Shown here in pieces: positions 1 through 7,223 of a DNA stretch of 42,170 bases. The translations under genes and the position numbers were made by a program. How positions within the stretch are numbered: position 1 is the first letter of the stretch; each line of letters begins with the position of its first letter. Origin of the DNA: Tissierellales bacterium (GTDB taxonomy: Bacteria > Bacillota > Clostridia > Tissierellales > VENL01); assembly GCA_028280805.1 (NCBI GenBank), contig JANQLB010000120.1, positions 1 through 42,170 of the forward strand, given 5' to 3'. The notes beneath the pieces were generated by a model. That model was given only the letters and a program-made list of their open reading frames with translations. It had not been told where the DNA came from and did not search any database.

Positions 1-197
1 TGTCTGGAGAAATTGCTAAGGTTGACAAATATTTAAAAGGTAAAGAGTATATAAGAGAAGAAAATATAGGAGCATTTAAAGCAGCTGTTGTTTTAGAAAA
101 TATTGAAAATAAAAATGTCGAGTTAGCAGATGAACTGGGATTGGAGTTTGGAAAAGTAGAACTTCAAAAACTGTTTATAAGCTTAACAAACCCATAA
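1..197 (+). CDS. ABC transporter ATP-binding protein, C-terminal end (partial)
   Basis: The reading frame is open from base 3 to the TAA at 195-197, giving 64 residues that end in LQKLFISLTNP. A C-terminal tail of the form (E/Q)-L-x-x-L-F-(I/L)-x-L-T is typical of ATPase subunits of ABC-2 type exporters. The Walker and signature motifs would lie before the window, so the family call rests on this tail and on the neighbour: a six-helix permease starts 13 bases downstream behind a strong AAGGAGG. The two probably form one exporter with the ATPase translated first. The substrate cannot be told. Confidence 0.6.
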   Translation, partial: SGEIAKVDKYLKGKEYIREENIGAFKAAVVLENIENKNVELADELGLEFGKVELQKLFISLTNP

Positions 198-210
198 GGA
201 GGTATAAGTT

Positions 211-918
211 TTGAACAATATATTAAATATTTCAAGATATGTATTAACAGATCACAGAAAAGCTTTAATTATATTTTATTCAATATATATTAGTATAGCT
301 GTATTTTCTTCAACAATGATATTTATAATTGGTGATAGAAGTTTAAACTCTTGGGGTTTAGGAATATCTTCAGCTATTTTTTTGTTTATAGCAGCTTTAA
401 ATTCTTTTGGGGAAAATTACGCATTTATGCAGTCTTTTAATATATCAAGAAGAACATTCTATGTTAGTATTGTTATAGGACTAATAGGTTTAGCATTAAT
501 TATGTCCATAATTAATGTTGTTTTTACTAATACGTTTAAGTTAATAGAATCCTATCAAGGACTATTTGAGCAGATTTATACAAAAACCTTTTTTATAGAT
601 GACTTCTTTTGGATATTTAGCCTTTTGATTTGTGTATCAAGTTTAGGATTTTTTATTACACTGCTATATTATAGATGTAATAAAGTTATGAAATTTGTCA
701 TTTCTATAGTTCCCGTATTAGTGGGCATGTTTATTTCAATAATTGACAACATAACAAATGTAGCTATTTGGAATAATATTTGGGATTTCATTATTAGAAT
801 ATTTGGATTTACAAATGGATCTAATCCTTATACGGCAGTCATAACTTTTATTATTTGTTCGGCAATATGCTTTGGATTAAGTTTTTTACTAATACGCAGA
901 GCTACAATAAAGCTTTAA
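211..918 (+). CDS. ABC-2 type exporter permease subunit
   Basis: A 235-residue hydrophobic protein with about six membrane helices (roughly residues 18-40, 49-67, 83-105, 131-153, 161-181 and 209-229) and short polar loops. The start is TTG at 211, eight bases after AAGGAGG at 196-202, and no better start fits. Size and topology match the permease half of small Bacillota ABC exporters of the bacitracin or bacteriocin-immunity type. It follows the ATPase tail by 13 bases, so co-translation is likely. No soluble domain is present and no substrate can be inferred. The function is inferred from topology and context. Confidence 0.6.
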   Translation: MNNILNISRYVLTDHRKALIIFYSIYISIAVFSSTMIFIIGDRSLNSWGLGISSAIFLFIAALNSFGENYAFMQSFNISRRTFYVSIVIGLIGLALIMSIINVVFTNTFKLIESYQGLFEQIYTKTFFIDDFFWIFSLLICVSSLGFFITLLYYRCNKVMKFVISIVPVLVGMFISIIDNITNVAIWNNIWDFIIRIFGFTNGSNPYTAVITFIICSAICFGLSFLLIRRATIKL

Positions 919-1019
919 TAAAGTAAAATACAACTAAATACCCATTAACACTTAGGAGCATATACTTAAGGAAAAGACTAATATTATTGGTATAATATCT
1001 TTGAAGGGAGATGTTAGCC

Positions 1020-2096
1020 ATGATAAATAAACAGAGAATTATCTTAGTCTTATCAATGTTGATAGTTATAGTTTTGTTATCACCTGTAATTGCGTATGCA
1101 GACAATGACTCATGCAGCTTACGACTAAAATTTTGTGATGTAGCCGTGGATCACTGGGCTTACGAAGGTATTAGCTGGATGACAGAAAAAGGAATTTTAA
1201 ATGGGTATAATGATGGGAGTTTTAGACCTGATAATACTGTCAGTAGAAGTGAGTTTGCAAAAATTATGGTTTTAGCGTTAGATATTAAGTTAAATAATCC
1301 CGGTAAATCTACATTTATAGATGTAGATAAGACTCACTGGGTATACAAATACGCAGAATCAGCAAAATATTACCTTACCGGCTTTAGAACCAATGCTGGA
1401 GATATGTTTAAACCTGACAGCCCTGCAGTGAGAGAGGATATGGCTGTAGCATTAGTTAAAGCTTTGGAATATGAAGATGAACACACAGATGAAAGTATCT
1501 TGGAAATGTTTGCTGATAATAATATGCTATCATTAAATCTCAGAAAATATGTAGCAAAGGCTGTTGAAAGTGGAATTATGCAGGGATATTTATCAGGTGA
1601 TGGTATAAAAGAGTTTAGACCTCAAAATACGTTAACAAGGGCAGAAGCAGCAGTTCTTCTATTTAATACTATAAAAAGCAATGAAGAAAAAATTAATTAT
1701 GGCGAAGAGAAAATAACATATGATAGAGAAGAAGATTATGAAGATAATGAAAATAATGAAAATAATGAGGCTAACCAACCAATATTACAGGCAAGGATAG
1801 AAAATGGAAAAATCATGTTAAATTGGACTCCCGTTCAAGGTCATGGATTTAAATACTATAAGATTGTTATATCTAAAAACAACCCAAATCCAATCTATCC
1901 TAACGACGGACATCTTTACTGTATAAACAATTCAAATACCACTACTGTAGCAATAGATACAAAAAATAAATATAATAATGGAGACTTTGGTAAATATCTT
2001 ACTAAAGGAGAGAAATACTATTTTAGTGTTACAGCAGTTTATAAGGATATAAAAATTGCAGGAAATTCAATTCAAATAAAAATCCCAAATAATTAG
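1020..2096 (+). CDS. Secreted SLH-domain surface protein with C-terminal Fn3-like domain
   Basis: The ATG at 1020 is preferred over the ATG at 1011, because the ribosome site GAAGGGAG at 1003-1010 directly abuts 1011 but sits nine bases before 1020. The 358-residue product has a signal peptide (residues 1 to about 27, ending VIAYA). Three S-layer-homology repeats follow (about 37-85, 96-145 and 157-215), with the usual DxxxHWAYE, GIxxGYxDGSFRPD and RAEAA elements; the second is divergent. An Asp/Glu/Asn-rich linker (about 225-250) leads to a beta-rich, Fn3-like segment that ends YYFSVTAVYKD. SLH repeats bind pyruvylated secondary wall polymer, so the protein should sit non-covalently on the wall. 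The role of the Fn3-like part is unknown. Confidence 0.85.
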   Translation: MINKQRIILVLSMLIVIVLLSPVIAYADNDSCSLRLKFCDVAVDHWAYEGISWMTEKGILNGYNDGSFRPDNTVSRSEFAKIMVLALDIKLNNPGKSTFIDVDKTHWVYKYAESAKYYLTGFRTNAGDMFKPDSPAVREDMAVALVKALEYEDEHTDESILEMFADNNMLSLNLRKYVAKAVESGIMQGYLSGDGIKEFRPQNTLTRAEAAVLLFNTIKSNEEKINYGEEKITYDREEDYEDNENNENNEANQPILQARIENGKIMLNWTPVQGHGFKYYKIVISKNNPNPIYPNDGHLYCINNSNTTTVAIDTKNKYNNGDFGKYLTKGEKYYFSVTAVYKDIKIAGNSIQIKIPNN

Positions 2097-2116
2097 AAGA
2101 AATTATAATTTAGAAT

Positions 2117-2147
2117 GTGATAGGACTTAAATCCTGTCACGTTTTTG
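2117..2147 (+). terminator. Intrinsic terminator after the SLH gene
   Basis: GTGATAGGA (2117-2125) pairs with TCCTGTCAC (2132-2140), with one G-U pair, around a six-base loop, followed by GTTTTTG. It lies 21 bases past the stop codon of the SLH gene. Confidence 0.75.
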
Positions 2148-2402
2148 TGTTTGTCCAGCATGAGCGAACTCTAAAGAGTGTGTCTTTGTAGTAGGAAACA
2201 CATAGTTAAGCATGTCCATCGTGAGATGGAATCTGAAGGAAGTGGGAGGCAAACCTCTGGTCTGACGGACAGAAATCACATATAAGGCAGGTCATAATGG
2301 ATAAAGTTGCATAACAAACTGAAGTCCAATACTATAGTAACAATTATGAAATGTGGCAGATATATGGAGGGAAAGAGTTCGTTCTTAACTGGGGAGGTCT
2401 AA
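2147..2402 (+). mobile_element. Group II intron 5' remnant (domain I region, no RT gene)
   Basis: This block resembles the conserved 5' ribozyme part of bacterial group II introns that normally precedes an LtrA-type reverse transcriptase. Landmarks are CAGCATGAGCGAACT near 2157, GTAGGAAACACATAGTTAAG near 2191, CCATCGTGAGATGGAATCTG near 2218, GGTCTGACGGACAGAAATCA near 2260, AACAAACTGAAGTCCAATAC near 2313 and the terminal GGGGAGGTCT (2391-2400). No reverse transcriptase frame follows, and no domain V/VI-like hairpin was found before the next gene. It therefore looks like a truncated, inactive copy that inserted just after the terminator of the SLH gene. Insertion beside terminators is known for some bacterial group II introns. 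The match is from recall of the family, not a search. Confidence 0.7.
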
Positions 2403-2759
2403 TAATCTTGTACCAATTGAAAATTTGTGTAATTTCAGCGAACTTAATCTTATTTTATTAAAAAACATATAATCAACATACTGATTTCACACAGATTACA
2501 AAAAAATTGGATAGTATAAAGATACAGTAGATTTATAAATAAGAAATTGATCTATATCAAATAAAATTTTAAACGTGTTTATAACTCTGCTTTTATATAC
2601 AAAACAATAGCACTGACTTACAATTTCTGGAAAGGAGGCAATATACATCATAAAAAATACATGAGAAAAAACAAGAAATTTTCATCTGGATTTCACATAG
2701 ATTTCACATCCATTATTTATCATTAAAAAGTAGAAATAAATTAAAAAGGAGAATAAATA
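2403..2759. other. Intergenic region between intron remnant and repeat-protein gene
   Basis: AT-rich and without a convincing gene. It contains a strong ribosome-site-like AAAGGAGG at 2631-2638 that is not followed by a usable start codon. A possible 21-codon frame begins at the ATG at 2661 but has no close ribosome site. The phased TTTCA repeats at 2680-2710 lie here, and AAAAAGGAG just before 2760 serves the next gene. The stretch may hold the debris of a gene lost with the intron. Confidence 0.5.
2680..2710 (+). promoter_or_regulatory. Three TTTCA direct repeats phased at 11 bp (possible OmpR/PhoP-type box)
   Basis: TTTCA begins at 2680, 2691 and 2702, exactly 11 bases apart. The last two copies share GATTTCACAT (2689-2698 and 2700-2709). 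One-helical-turn direct repeats are the usual binding layout for OmpR/PhoB-family dimers, and Gram-positive PhoP boxes are TT(A/C/T)ACA repeats at 11-bp spacing; TTCACA fits that form. The repeats end 50 bases before the start of the repeat-protein gene, whose downstream neighbour encodes an OmpR-family regulator. Binding by that regulator is an inference. Confidence 0.45.
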
Positions 2760-3791
2760 ATGAAGAATAAAAAAAGAATGAAAAAATTACTGAGTTTAAC
2801 GGTAGTTGGGATTATGGCTCTAACAACATTATCAGGTGGAGCCAGTGCTCAAACAATAAATGATAATGCTGATGCTTCTAATACAGCAGTTAGTGTATTT
2901 GATTTTAAAGATATAGTAACACTTGAGGCCTTAGATGTAGAGTACAATTTTGAAGATGGAATAACACTTGAGGTCTTAGATATAGAATATAATTTTGAAA
3001 TGTTTAAAAATAATCTAAGGGAAAATATAAGCGAAGAAGAATTAGCTGAAGCTGAGAGATTGTTTAATGAGGCAACTAATGCAAATAAAGAATCACAGAA
3101 ATTATGGCAAGAGCTATATGCTATGGATATATTTAATGTAGAAAAATCATTAAATTCATCAAATACATCCAATATTAAATTATCTCAATTAGATACTATA
3201 AATATAGAAGATTTTGATTTAGAGAAGATCTATGAGAAAATTATAATAGAAGAATGCACAGTAGGTATGTCAGATTTGAAAAGTATTTCGATTAAATCTG
3301 CTGAAATTGAAGATGATGCTTCTTTATCTACAATTGCAATAAATAAAGAAATGGAATTTGACATAGAAGATTTTGATTTAGACAAGCTTTATGAGAAAAT
3401 TATAATAGAAGAATGCACAGTAGGTATGTCAGATTCAGAAAGTGTTTCGATTAATCTTGCTGAAATTAAAGATGAAGCTGCCTTATCTACAATTACAATA
3501 AATAAAGTTGAAGGTGTTGAGGATCAATTTACATGCTCACTAATTGGATTTGAATCCTATAAATATACTTTTGATATGTTCAAAGAAGGTTTAAAAGATG
3601 ATATTAGTGAAGAGGATTTGACTAAAGCAGAAAAATTATTTACTAAAGCTACAGAGCTAAGTCAAAAATCTAATGAACTTTGGAATGAACTATATGCAAT
3701 GGATATTTACAACTATGAAAAAAATGGAAATTTTTCTTGTGGATTTGACGGTGATGCTTTAATAATAGAAAAATATAAACCTGAAAACTAA
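2760..3791 (+). CDS. Secreted acidic protein with A-B-B'-A' internal repeats, unknown function
   Basis: Not recognised as a known family. The 343-residue product starts with a clear signal peptide (KKRMKK, then a hydrophobic run, ending GGASA near residue 30), and the ribosome site AAAAAGGAG precedes the ATG. The mature part is rich in Asp/Glu and predicted helical. A 15-residue unit with core TLE(A/V)LD(V/I)EYNFE occurs twice in tandem. A roughly 53-residue unit A (YNFEMF to LYAMDIF, nt about 2988-3146) returns near the C-terminus as A' (YTFDMF to LYAMDIY, nt about 3564-3722). Between them lies a 53-residue unit in tandem (B, B'; nt about 3204-3362 and 3363-3507) containing EKIIIEECTVGMSD, with a stretch of about 45 identical bases (3231 and 3390), so that duplication is recent. 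There is no wall anchor. It sits 156 bases before a two-component system that may regulate it or sense it. Confidence 0.8.
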   Translation: MKNKKRMKKLLSLTVVGIMALTTLSGGASAQTINDNADASNTAVSVFDFKDIVTLEALDVEYNFEDGITLEVLDIEYNFEMFKNNLRENISEEELAEAERLFNEATNANKESQKLWQELYAMDIFNVEKSLNSSNTSNIKLSQLDTINIEDFDLEKIYEKIIIEECTVGMSDLKSISIKSAEIEDDASLSTIAINKEMEFDIEDFDLDKLYEKIIIEECTVGMSDSESVSINLAEIKDEAALSTITINKVEGVEDQFTCSLIGFESYKYTFDMFKEGLKDDISEEDLTKAEKLFTKATELSQKSNELWNELYAMDIYNYEKNGNFSCGFDGDALIIEKYKPEN

Positions 3792-3796
3792 AAAAT

Positions 3797-3823
3797 AAGC
3801 TTTACTTATGTAATTAAGCTTTT
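3797..3823 (+). terminator. Weak terminator-like hairpin
   Basis: AAGCTTTAC (3797-3805) can pair with GTA and AAGCTT (3810-3821, with a short bulge), followed by only a few T residues. It lies just after the stop codon of the repeat protein, so read-through into the regulator gene is possible. Confidence 0.35.
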
Positions 3824-3911
3824 AGGAAATTATTAGAATAAAATAACTTGCATATCATTTGTTATAATAAGATATATTAGTAAAATCTAAACTAGTAGTC
3901 TGAAAAAATGT

Positions 3912-3928
3912 ATGCAAGTTATTTGCAT
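3912..3928. promoter_or_regulatory. Inverted repeat in the leader of the response-regulator gene
   Basis: ATGCAA-GTTAT-TTGCAT is a perfect 6-bp inverted repeat, 20 bases before the ATG at 3948 and just ahead of its ribosome site. It could be an operator or a small leader hairpin. The in-frame ATG at its left end was rejected as the start because it has no ribosome site. Confidence 0.3.
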
Positions 3929-3947
3929 TTTAGAAAGGAAGCATGGA

Positions 3948-4625
3948 ATGATCAAAACTATATTAGTAGTTGAAGACGATAAAAGAATGAATGAAATTAT
4001 TTGTGATTATCTTGAAATGGCAAATTTTAATGTTTTAGTAGCTAAAGACGGTATGGAGGCTTTAGAAATCTTTGAAAACAATAAAGTAGACTTGGTTGTT
4101 CTTGATATAATGATTCCTAAGCTTGACGGCTGGTCTGTCTGTCGAAGAATAAGAAAAATCTCTAATGTGCTTATTGTGATACTTAGTGCCAGAAGTGACG
4201 AGGATGATAAGTTAATGGGCTTTGAACTTGGAGCTGATGAATACGTTACTAAACCCTTTAGTCCTAAAGTTCTTGTAGCTAGGATTACAGCCCTTTTTAA
4301 TAGATTTGAAAAAGAAGAATATTGCAAAAAAATAATAACAAAAAAGGAAATTACAATAGATAAAGATGCTTATAAAGTTAGTGTTTCAGGTGAAGAAATT
4401 TCCTTAACCGTTAAAGAGTATGAGCTGTTACTTTTTCTTATTGAAAATGAAGGAAAGGTTTTCAAAAGAGATACCCTTATTAGTAATATATGGGGTTATG
4501 ATTATTATGGAGATGGCAGAGTGATAGACACTAATATAAAGACGTTAAGAAAGAAATTAGGCAATTATTCTAATTATATTCAAACTATTATTGGAGTAGG
4601 TTATAAATTTGAGGTGAAACAATGA
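3948..4625 (+). CDS. OmpR/PhoB-family response regulator
   Basis: A 225-residue DNA-binding response regulator. The receiver domain (residues 1 to about 120) has the acidic pair E9-D10-D11, the phospho-acceptor D53 in LVVLDIMIPKLDG, the switch Ser near 81 (VILSARS) and the Lys in YVTKPF near 103. A winged-helix domain follows (about 130-225), ending DTNIKTLRKKLG and TIIGVGYKFE. The ATG at 3948 is chosen because AAGGAA lies seven bases upstream; the in-frame ATG at 3912 has no ribosome site. Its stop overlaps the kinase start (ATGA at 4622-4625), so the pair is translationally coupled. Targets are unknown; the adjacent secreted repeat protein with phased repeats upstream is the best candidate. 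Confidence 0.9.
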   Translation: MIKTILVVEDDKRMNEIICDYLEMANFNVLVAKDGMEALEIFENNKVDLVVLDIMIPKLDGWSVCRRIRKISNVLIVILSARSDEDDKLMGFELGADEYVTKPFSPKVLVARITALFNRFEKEEYCKKIITKKEITIDKDAYKVSVSGEEISLTVKEYELLLFLIENEGKVFKRDTLISNIWGYDYYGDGRVIDTNIKTLRKKLGNYSNYIQTIIGVGYKFEVKQ

Positions 4626-6430
4626 GAAAATCTTTGACTGCAAAAATGTTTTTAATAACATTTTTATGCTTTATGTTAATGATAATTATAATTTTTTTCG
4701 TTCAAACTTTTTATTTCAATAACTTTTATGAAACCAAAAGAATAAACAATATTATTAATAATATTAACAATTTTTCATTGGAATACGTTAAAAATAATTG
4801 GTCACAAGAAGAACTTTTTAGGCAGGTTGACAGATTTTCATCTAGTAATAATGTTACTCTTAATATTATTAACAATTATAGAATGTCACATAGCTCTATT
4901 TCTCATGATACCATCTCAATTAATTTAATAGACGATGATGCTGATGACAAGCAATATATGATTACTATTATTGATAGTGAGGAAATTTATCGTGATTTTT
5001 TTATAAATAAAACTGATTTACGTAATGCTTTTGGAGAGTTAAATCTATCAAAAGGAACTAGATTTACTGTACATGGTTATTTAAATGGTATTGAGACAGT
5101 TAATCCTATAAAGATAAATGGAATAGATGTAGGTGTAGAAAATAATTATGGTAATCAGCAAAATCAAGAATTTAAAGAGCTTGTAACCTTTGTCGACATG
5201 AAAGAATTTTCTGGTAGGAGTAGTTATAGCAGCAGCATTTATGAACAAAATAAATATAGTGAAGAATTAACAGAATTTAAATTAGAAACTTTAAATACAC
5301 AGAAAACAGCAAAAAAAAATGGAGTGAGCTATACAATAAGTGATATTCCTTATACAAATTTTAAACAAGTTGATTTTACAAAGACAATTGAATTAGAGAA
5401 AGGTGAAGAAAAAGTTATTTATGTCAATGCTTCTTTACAATCAGTCGATGAAGCAATGAAGTTTATCAATGACTACTATCCCTATTTTTTTATTCTTGCT
5501 ATGGGTTTATCCTTTATAATTGCAATGATTTACTCTAAAACAGTATCTAAACCTTTAATTAATATTACTTCTGCTGCAAATAAAATGGCTAACATGGACT
5601 TTGACGTTAAATTAGATGTAAAAAGAGAAGATGAGCTGGGAATACTATCAAATAGTCTTAATACTTTGTCTGTTGAGCTTGAAACTTCTCTGAATGAATT
5701 AACACATGCTAATAATCAGCTTAAATTGGACTATGAAAAAGAAAAGAAACAGGAAAAAGTCAGAAAAGAATTTGTTGCAAATGTTTCCCATGAATTAAAA
5801 ACACCCTTAGGAATTGTTAAGGGTTTTGCAGAGGGAATTAAGGATGGTATTAAGGAGGAGAAAAAAGAGTATTACATTGAAGTTATACTTGATGAAGTAA
5901 GAAAAATGGATAGTTTAGTTATGGAAATGCTTAGACTGTCTAAATTTGATGCTGAAGCAATTACTTTTAACAAGAAAGATTTTGACCTTAGAGATATGGT
6001 TGTAAGAGTTGTAAGGATATTTGATAAATCATTAGATAAGAAGAACTTAAAGATAGATATTATAGGAGAGTTGAATGTAGTAAATGGAGATAAGGGTAAA
6101 TTAGAACAAGTCCTTATAAACCTAATAGGAAATGCAATAAAGTATTGTAATGACAACTCGACAATAATTATTAAAGGAGAATTATACAGAGATAAAAATA
6201 TAATTTCCATAGAAAATGACTGTAAACCCTTTACAGATGAAGAAAAAGAAAAAATCTGGAATAGATTTTACAAAACAGATAAATCTCATAATAGAGATCA
6301 AGGAGGAATAGGATTGGGACTTTCTATTACTAAAGCAATTTTAGAAGGTCACGGATGTGAATATGGGGTAGAAAACACAGAGACTGGTGTAAGGTTTTAT
6401 TTTTCTGTTCCAGCTAAAGTAGTGATGTGA
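4622..6430 (+). CDS. Membrane sensor histidine kinase with large extracytoplasmic domain
   Basis: A 602-residue kinase partner of the preceding regulator. A first membrane helix (about 9-32) and a second (about 286-305) enclose roughly 250 extracytoplasmic residues, rich in Asn and Ile, that match no sensor fold I recognise. A HAMP linker and coiled coil follow. The HisKA box VSHELKTPLG carries the phospho-accepting His near residue 390. The ATPase domain shows the N box NLIGNAIKY near 500, a divergent G1 box (ENDCKPF in place of DxGxG) and the G2 box GGIGLGLSI. The altered G1 box is notable, but many active kinases of this class carry ENxC or ENxG variants. The unusually large sensor region suggests a protein or wall ligand. 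Confidence 0.88.
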   Translation: MRKSLTAKMFLITFLCFMLMIIIIFFVQTFYFNNFYETKRINNIINNINNFSLEYVKNNWSQEELFRQVDRFSSSNNVTLNIINNYRMSHSSISHDTISINLIDDDADDKQYMITIIDSEEIYRDFFINKTDLRNAFGELNLSKGTRFTVHGYLNGIETVNPIKINGIDVGVENNYGNQQNQEFKELVTFVDMKEFSGRSSYSSSIYEQNKYSEELTEFKLETLNTQKTAKKNGVSYTISDIPYTNFKQVDFTKTIELEKGEEKVIYVNASLQSVDEAMKFINDYYPYFFILAMGLSFIIAMIYSKTVSKPLINITSAANKMANMDFDVKLDVKREDELGILSNSLNTLSVELETSLNELTHANNQLKLDYEKEKKQEKVRKEFVANVSHELKTPLGIVKGFAEGIKDGIKEEKKEYYIEVILDEVRKMDSLVMEMLRLSKFDAEAITFNKKDFDLRDMVVRVVRIFDKSLDKKNLKIDIIGELNVVNGDKGKLEQVLINLIGNAIKYCNDNSTIIIKGELYRDKNIISIENDCKPFTDEEKEKIWNRFYKTDKSHNRDQGGIGLGLSITKAILEGHGCEYGVENTETGVRFYFSVPAKVVM

Positions 6431-6510
6431 GTGAGAATTATAAAAATTAATATTTTAATTTAACTTTATAATAATATATAAAAAAATAAGAAAATAAAAT
6501 TCAAAATTAA

Positions 6511-6539
6511 TTGTAGAATTCATTAATTAGTGGTATAAT
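6511..6539 (+). promoter_or_regulatory. Sigma-A-type promoter of the cold-shock gene
   Basis: TTGTAG (6511-6516), a 17-base spacer, then TATAAT (6534-6539) with TGG in front, which gives an extended -10. The predicted start near 6546 leaves a leader of about 147 bases, the long type seen for cold-shock genes. Confidence 0.65.
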
Positions 6540-6628
6540 AATAATTGATTCTTAAATAAATGTTTTGTGAAATAAATATTTCTGGAGTAATAAGTAATAA
6601 AGAGTATATTAGAAACATATGAAATACA

Positions 6629-6685
6629 ACCTCCAAAATTTTTATTTAACAATATTTAAAGGGAATTAAAAATAAATTTGGAGGT
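6629..6685 (+). promoter_or_regulatory. Leader hairpin that would mask the cold-shock gene ribosome site
   Basis: ACCTCCAAA (6629-6637) is the exact complement of TTTGGAGGT (6677-6685), which holds the ribosome site. After a three-base bulge, TTTATTT (6641-6647) pairs with AAATAAA (6670-6676). The result is 16 base pairs closing a 22-base loop, eight bases before the ATG. Folding would hide the whole ribosome site. Control by temperature or by cold-shock protein itself is an inference from this geometry. Confidence 0.55.
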
Positions 6686-6692
6686 GCTTTAA

Positions 6693-6893
6693 ATGATTAA
6701 TGGTACAGTAAAATGGTTTAACTCTGAAAAAGGTTTTGGATTTATCACTGGTGAAGATGGAAAGGATGTATTCGTACATTTTTCTCAAATCAATAAAGAA
6801 GGATTCAAAACATTAGAAGAAGGTCAAAACGTTACTTTTGAAATTGTTGAAGGTGAAAAAGGTCTTCAAGCTGCAAACGTAAGTGTTGGCTAA
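6693..6893 (+). CDS. csp: CspA-family cold-shock protein
   Basis: A 66-residue single cold-shock domain, the family's usual length. It shows the RNP1 motif KGFGFI (14-19) and RNP2 VFVHF (26-30), plus the family start [11 protein letters not shown] and the aromatic residues that stack on single-stranded nucleic acid. These proteins bind RNA and single-stranded DNA and melt secondary structure, acting as RNA chaperones in the cytoplasm. The gene stands alone, with its own strong promoter, a long leader and a strong terminator 18 bases after the stop. The leader can pair with its ribosome site. Which paralogue this is cannot be told. Confidence 0.97.
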   Translation: MINGTVKWFNSEKGFGFITGEDGKDVFVHFSQINKEGFKTLEEGQNVTFEIVEGEKGLQAANVSVG

Positions 6894-6910
6894 TAATTTA
6901 AATAGCATAT

Positions 6911-6943
6911 AAAACTCTGAAGAATTTTCTTCAGAGTTTTTTT
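6911..6943 (+). terminator. Intrinsic terminator of the cold-shock gene
   Basis: AAAACTCTGAAGAA (6911-6924) and TTCTTCAGAGTTTT (6927-6940) form a perfect 14-bp stem, and T residues continue to 6943. Confidence 0.92.
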
Positions 6944-7059
6944 ATGTAAATTAAAATATATTGAATTTATTTAAAAGTATGTGATAAAATATTTATAAAT
7001 ATATAATCAGCAGTAAAAAGGTTATATAGAACAAGATAATTATAAAAGGGGGATTGACC

Positions 7060-7179
7060 ATGGAATGGTATTGGTGGGTATTAATAGGTGTTGGAGTAGT
7101 AGTTATTGGTTACATAAAACTAAAGGTATTGAAGAAAATGATGAATAAGCCACAGGAAGAATACGAAAATGAAGAATAA
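7060..7179 (+). CDS. Small single-helix membrane protein (39 aa)
   Basis: The frame runs ATG 7060 to TAA 7179 behind AAAAGGGGG seven or so bases upstream. The product begins MEWYWWVLIGVGVVVIG, one membrane helix with an aromatic lead, followed by a short charged tail (KLKVLKKMMNKPQEEYENEE). A terminator follows at once. The good ribosome site, the textbook membrane topology and its own terminator argue for a real gene. Function unknown. It lies tail to tail with a two-component system but nothing links them directly. Confidence 0.65.
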   Translation: MEWYWWVLIGVGVVVIGYIKLKVLKKMMNKPQEEYENEE

Positions 7180-7223
7180 AGTAAAAAAGTCGGAAGTCAA
7201 ATGCCTTCCGGCTTCTTTACTTT
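7178..7223. terminator. Bidirectional terminator between convergent genes
   Basis: A stem is formed by AAGTAAAAAAGTCGGAAG and CTTCCGGCTTCTTTACTT (with wobble pairs) around a TCAAATGC-type loop. A-rich and T-rich flanks suit both strands. It separates the 39-aa peptide from the response regulator on the minus strand. Confidence 0.75.

Noticed and set aside
902-1105. 67-codon minus-strand frame over the start of the SLH gene
   Set aside because: It lies across a clear promoter/start region of the plus-strand gene and shows no protein family features.
2486-2500. TTCACA and TTACA as further members of the phased repeat set
   Set aside because: Their spacing is about nine bases, not 11, and they lie 190 bases from the clear cluster.
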